This document shows, piece after piece, positions 21,251 through 64,000 of a stretch of 64,000 bases of DNA. A program made the position numbers and the translations under genes. Numbering within the stretch: the first letter of the stretch is position 1; each line of letters opens with the position of its first letter. This DNA comes from Syngnathus acus (taxonomy: Eukaryota > Chordata > Actinopteri > Syngnathiformes > Syngnathidae): the NCBI RefSeq assembly GCF_901709675.1, contig NC_051088.1, positions 11,511,693 through 11,575,692 of the forward strand, written 5' to 3'. The notes under the pieces were generated by a model that was given only the letters and a program-made list of their open reading frames with translations, was not told the origin of the DNA and searched no databases.

Positions 21251-24200
21251 CAGTGGCATTGAACGTCTCTTTGGAATGCCACTTTCGAACATAAACTTTT
21301 GTCCACTTCATTGAATTAACAGAGACGGGCGTGCAATGGTTAATGCACTGGAAATAGAAAAGTGCATAAAATATAAACAGTTAATACATGCAAAGGTGGT
21401 ACACTCTGTACTACTACTTCCAGGTTTAAAATGGCATGTAAAGAAGATGTGTTAAGTTTATATACACAAAAACCCAAATGATAAGCAAACCAGAATATGT
21501 CCTTGAAAATACAATAAGACAGCAGCTAGCAAGCTCTGGATGCTATTTAGGTCACTTTTTTGGGGGGGTCGTGTACGCGCGTTGACGTTAGCCGCATGTA
21601 TGAGACAAAACACATTGTCTGATTAATTGCGCGGCTGCGTTGTAAATATTAAATGTAGGAGACTTACACGTTAATCCCTCCATGGTTTCTCTTTGAACGA
21701 ATTCCGTTTAATTTGATGAGTGCGTCCGTATTTGAGGACAGGACAATATTGTAATTACAGTAAGCTTCTTACGACTGATACAATTATTGAGGTGAGCAGT
21801 TTACACGGTGGCGAGAAAAAGTGGGACCTTATGCTCATTCAATTTCAGAAACAACACAACTTTCAAGAGGATAACGATATTTGATCCTTTAGCATATGCC
21901 GCGCCTTTGTGCACTCGATTCATGCCAGAGAGCGGCTGGCCGCACGCACGTTGGTCACCTTGCTGCTAGCGCGAGCCATTGTGGGAGCACAGCATACAAA
22001 ACCAAACGCAACGGTAAGGCACCTCACACTGGAATGGTGCCTTCCACGATAGAACCAAACAATAAAAAATATTCTTGTGAGAGATGCAACTCGACATGAA
22101 AATCAGTGCGTGGGTTATGAAAATGAGATAAATATAACTATTTGTAAATTCATGAAGAATAAAGAACACTAGTGTTCTAAATTATTACCTTTTATTAAGG
22201 TCTTCTAAGCATTCAAAATTGATTTCACTGTCAGTAAATTAAGCTACTTTACTTTGCTTTTAAATGACTTTGAAACAGAAGTCAACCCCCAAAGTTTCAC
22301 ATTTTCTGAAGCTGATTGGTTGTAACCTTTACAGTCGACAGCAAGTCCTGGAACTTTTCAAACCTCGTACTGCATGTAAGACTCTCCTTGCAACTGTACA
22401 TGTCTTCAAACACGTCTGAGAGGCAGTGCAGATGTTGCCATGTGTCATTGTGAAGGTCAAAGCGGGTGTGCAGGGCTCGGTCTTGACGGAGGCCAGATGT
22501 CGCGCTCGTTCCATATGCCGCCCAACTTGTAAACACGCTCTAGTTCTCTGTTCTTTTTTCACCCCGGACTGGAAGTGTCCTAAATCCAGCCATTGCATCC
22601 CGATTGAGATGATGATGATGATGGTTGGGAATTGTTACAGGCGGGCCATAAGCTGGCACTGAGAAGGGGGCGGTTTATATGGGGATTGTTTGTACAGACA
22701 ATGGTGTCTACCTGCTTTTAATCCACCCTCACGATGAGTGCAGGACTGGGGTCGAGTTTAATAAAGGAAAGTGCTCCCATAATCGGGATTTGTCAAAGTG
22801 CCCCCTTTGTGTTAATCGGACATTTTTTACAGCATGCTTTGTGACATCTGCCACAGCAAGTGGTATTAATCCTTTTGCCCTTTCCTTACCTTCCCGGCTG
22901 CATGTACAATGTGAACATCATTCTTAGAAAGACGTGCTTATTTGAGTCACATTATTTAAGTGTCTACCAAAAGTGTTCCATGTCGCACAAACTTGAGGAA
23001 AAGTAAAATATGTTCCAACCTGATTAATCACTTAGCAGAGGCTAATAGGACAAAGATCTGTAATTACTTCCACACCAAAGCTGCATTTTCATAATTAAAA
23101 GCCTGGTGAGGTATAATAAAATAGTTTCTAAAGTGAAGGATTACAACAGTAAATCCTGCACGGTCCAGATGTGAGAATGATGATGGGTGGGATTCTGGGC
23201 TTCAGATTAAGGGACAAATCCCACAGGCGGGAGCGTCGCTGTAGTTCCCCCTGCAGTTTAGTGGCTCGTGTGGACTCAACATGCTGTAATCTGCAGATTA
23301 GCTGATATAATGAGCTGTAAATACAGTACAGCAAGGCCAGCCGCACTGCCTCAGAGCACCTTTGCTGCCAAGAAGGTCAAGGTCGTTTAATATCGGACCG
23401 ATCCCTGTAGTCAGGTCAAAAGTCTTGGGACATGATGTAAACCTGGAAAGAGTACCCCCCCAACCATCTTCTGTGAAGACTGTACAAGCTGTTGCAGTGT
23501 ATCCATTTGATTTGACAGGTTTGCTGTTTCACACCAAACTCATCGAAGGGTGCCTTGATAGACCTTATTTTAAGCACTTGCAGTCATTCAACTGAGCCAC
23601 CACTGCTGCCCGCTTCCAGATGCTCTACTGAGTTACAGACGGTGACATTTTGCACCATCCCAAAATAATAATAAAAAAAGATGTTCTCTCACCACCTGTT
23701 GTCTGACTCCGAGAGGTTTTAATGCTTGATGGCTCCATTAGGGCGGATTAAACCATTAAAGCAGGGATTGCAACACACGTTTGCATTCTTTTTTTTTTTT
23801 TTAATTCCGTAAGACACTTTTTCTTAAGTCAGGAAACACATGATTTCAGTTGGCAGCACATTGGTGGCCGACAAGAAAACTAATTTTAAGACTACGTCAA
23901 CAAAAAAGAATGTACAAATATTGGAAGCACAACAATATCAACAACATCTTATTTATATTTATACATAAGCAAAATAACAAAGAAGCATTATGACCACATT
24001 GGAGAGGAAAAAAAAATGTTACAATATCAGAATGAAATCATAATAATACATATAAATTCCCATTGAGACAAAGGAAAAGGCCCGAATTGGACATGTGAAA
24101 GAAAATATATATTCTCTCTCAAAAGAACTGTGATCAATAACACAAAATGTTTTTTTTCCTGGGATGAAATTATTTTTGCAATTTCTTTCTTGTAAATTAT

Positions 24201-25155
24201 TTTATCATCAAAATAGTTCTGGTTTCAGATAAACTTAATCTCTTAAATTTACAACTTCATTCCCTTAATATTTGACCTTTTTCTCATGGCATTACAACTG
24301 TAATCTTGTAACTTTGCCCTTTCAGAACAGCATTTTTTTTTCTCTTCAGTGAGACATTAATGCTCCTTTGTACAAAATAAATATTCAACATTAACAAAAC
24401 AAAAGTAAACAGACAAAATCTTTGTGGTTTGGAAAGCTAAGTGTTAAAGTGTTTTATCTCCTGGGAAGAATATTGGCGTAATATACTCGTAATATTCGAC
24501 ATCCTCTTCCAAACAATTTTTTTTCCAATCTTGCTACAAAAGCAAAAACACGACCGGCAAGAAAAGGTGCAGCCAAGCGACTGTCGTGTGTGTTGCAATA
24601 TGTTGTAGTGCAGCAAAGCCCTCAACAGTCACTCCCGTTCTGGTCATGGTCTAGCTCCCCCCCGCACCTTACTGGGCAACAAAATCAACCAAAACTAGAA
24701 ACAAGAACGCTAACCAAGAGAAAATAATTTTGAAAAAATGTCTTTGGTTGCATGGTCCACTTTTGGTCATTGATGATTCAAACACAAATGTAGTTTTACT
24801 CCCTAGTGACTCTTCTTGTTTTCCTTTACAAATGTGCAATTACCTTTCCTCTTGTTGAAGCACATCAAAAAGTCTCAACAACACCCACTCTGGGTCTTGT
24901 TCAAGAGGTGCGGACGACCCCTCACGTTCTCTAGTGAAAGGTCAGTGGCGGCCCCTTGTGGTGCTACGTCCTCTGCAAAGTGCAAGCAGTGAAGGAGTCT
25001 CTCGGCTGCTGGCTCCCGGGGGACGACCGAAGCGGTGCTTGTTGTTGATGACCACGTGCATCGGCTGCCCGGAGCGGCGTTGAGAAAGAGAGGAGGGGGG
25101 GTAAGAAAAAAGACAGAGTGCAGTCATGTCTCCGGGAAGAAAGTCAAGTGGGTGG
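21251..25155. other. Intergenic region and plekhg5 3' UTR
   Basis: No supported coding exon was found. The plekhg5 3' UTR must begin just below 25156. I found no minus-strand AATAAA between 23600 and 25150, so its end is unplaced. The stretch 22290-22640 is non-repetitive and could be conserved noncoding DNA, but nothing more specific is visible. Confidence 0.4.
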
Positions 25156-63443
<38,288 letters not shown>

Positions 63444-64000
63444 GGAGGCATGCAATCCTTCGTTTTTGGTGGTCCTGTGGTGATTTGGTTGCAACGGGGA
63501 GCCCACGCTGGTTCCCAGCAGGTTCGCGTGCCGCCGGCGGTGTGCTCGATGCTAATTGCTAATCACCCGGTAAATTTGCTGAGCAGTCCGGTCAAAAGCG
63601 CTTCCACATTGTCTTTCACACTGCAGCTGAAGCTCGGTTCGATTCGGATCTCACATCACGCCGAGCGCGTGGAAGGCAAATGGTGTTGTTTAAGTCACCC
63701 TGCGTCTTCACGTCAACTACAAAACATACAGTCTGTCTTAACCTGGTACTTAACATTTAAAAATTAAATGCTCCTCGGTGAAAACGCCGTTCGTTGGACT
63801 TGGCGTCCAAGTCTGCTGTCCAAATGGGATAATACAAATTAATATCCCCAGTGGTGTTTTAAAGAAAGCGAATTTACTCCGAGAACTTTTAAACAAAGTG
63901 CAGCTCCTTTTTTAGCATCGTGCCTCCCCCTCCAAACATTCGCCGACCGCCTGTCTGCCTTCCATTCATCCGCTGAAGCGATTTGCTCTGCAGTGGCAAG
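63444..64000 (-). promoter_or_regulatory. plekhg5: plekhg5 upstream promoter / 5' UTR region
   Basis: The sequence upstream of the 63443 ATG is unusually rich in CpG for this window (for example ggttcgattcgg, acgccgagcgcg), as expected of a vertebrate promoter. No TATA box was recognised. The transcription start may lie beyond the window edge. Confidence 0.4.

Overview
The window looks like a piece of a teleost fish chromosome, probably a percomorph. Its genes are split by GT-AG introns, coding density is low, and a tRNA-derived SINE, several small terminal-inverted-repeat DNA elements and many microsatellites are present. Nothing bacterial, phage-like or CRISPR-like was seen. All coordinates, splice sites and reading phases were worked out by eye. 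No alignment or transcript data were available.

Three protein-coding genes were found, all on the minus strand. (1) 1170-3437: an Iroquois-class TALE homeobox gene with two coding exons, best called irx7. (2) 10186-20979: a Sosondowah (SOWAH) ankyrin-repeat gene in about ten exons plus probable microexons. (3) 25156-63443: plekhg5 (Syx/GEF720/Tech), a RhoGEF with DH and PH domains. Its 22 coding exons join in frame to a product of about 1140 residues ending in the expected PDZ ligand. Two further first exons, at 42724-42780 and 35869-35973, start downstream of the main start and splice in phase, so at least three N-termini are predicted.

Iroquois and Sowah genes are known partners in an ancient bilaterian regulatory block, in which Sowah introns carry Iroquois enhancers. 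That block is known to have been broken up in tetrapods, where Sowah survives as intronless retrogenes. Here the intron-rich form sits about 6.7 kb upstream of the irx7 start. Moderately GC-rich, non-repetitive stretches at 7135-7330 and 8080-8960 between the two genes are candidate enhancers. A perfect CTCF consensus lies at 742-755, just past the irx7 3' end.

Layout: 1-1040 intergenic end with CTCF motif; 1040-3560 irx7; 3560-9900 intergenic with candidate enhancers; 9900-21000 sowah, with a SINE and a TA-flanked DNA element in one intron; 21000-25150 intergenic and plekhg5 3' region; 25156-43000 plekhg5 3' coding half and internal alternative promoters; 43000-63443 very long 5' introns of plekhg5 with DNA elements and candidate conserved noncoding blocks; 63444-64000 plekhg5 upstream/5' UTR. 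The most useful new observations are a run of 12-, 3- and 3-nt candidate microexons in sowah, the two internal plekhg5 first exons, and a terminal plekhg5 intron whose retention would remove exactly the last two residues of the PDZ-binding tail.
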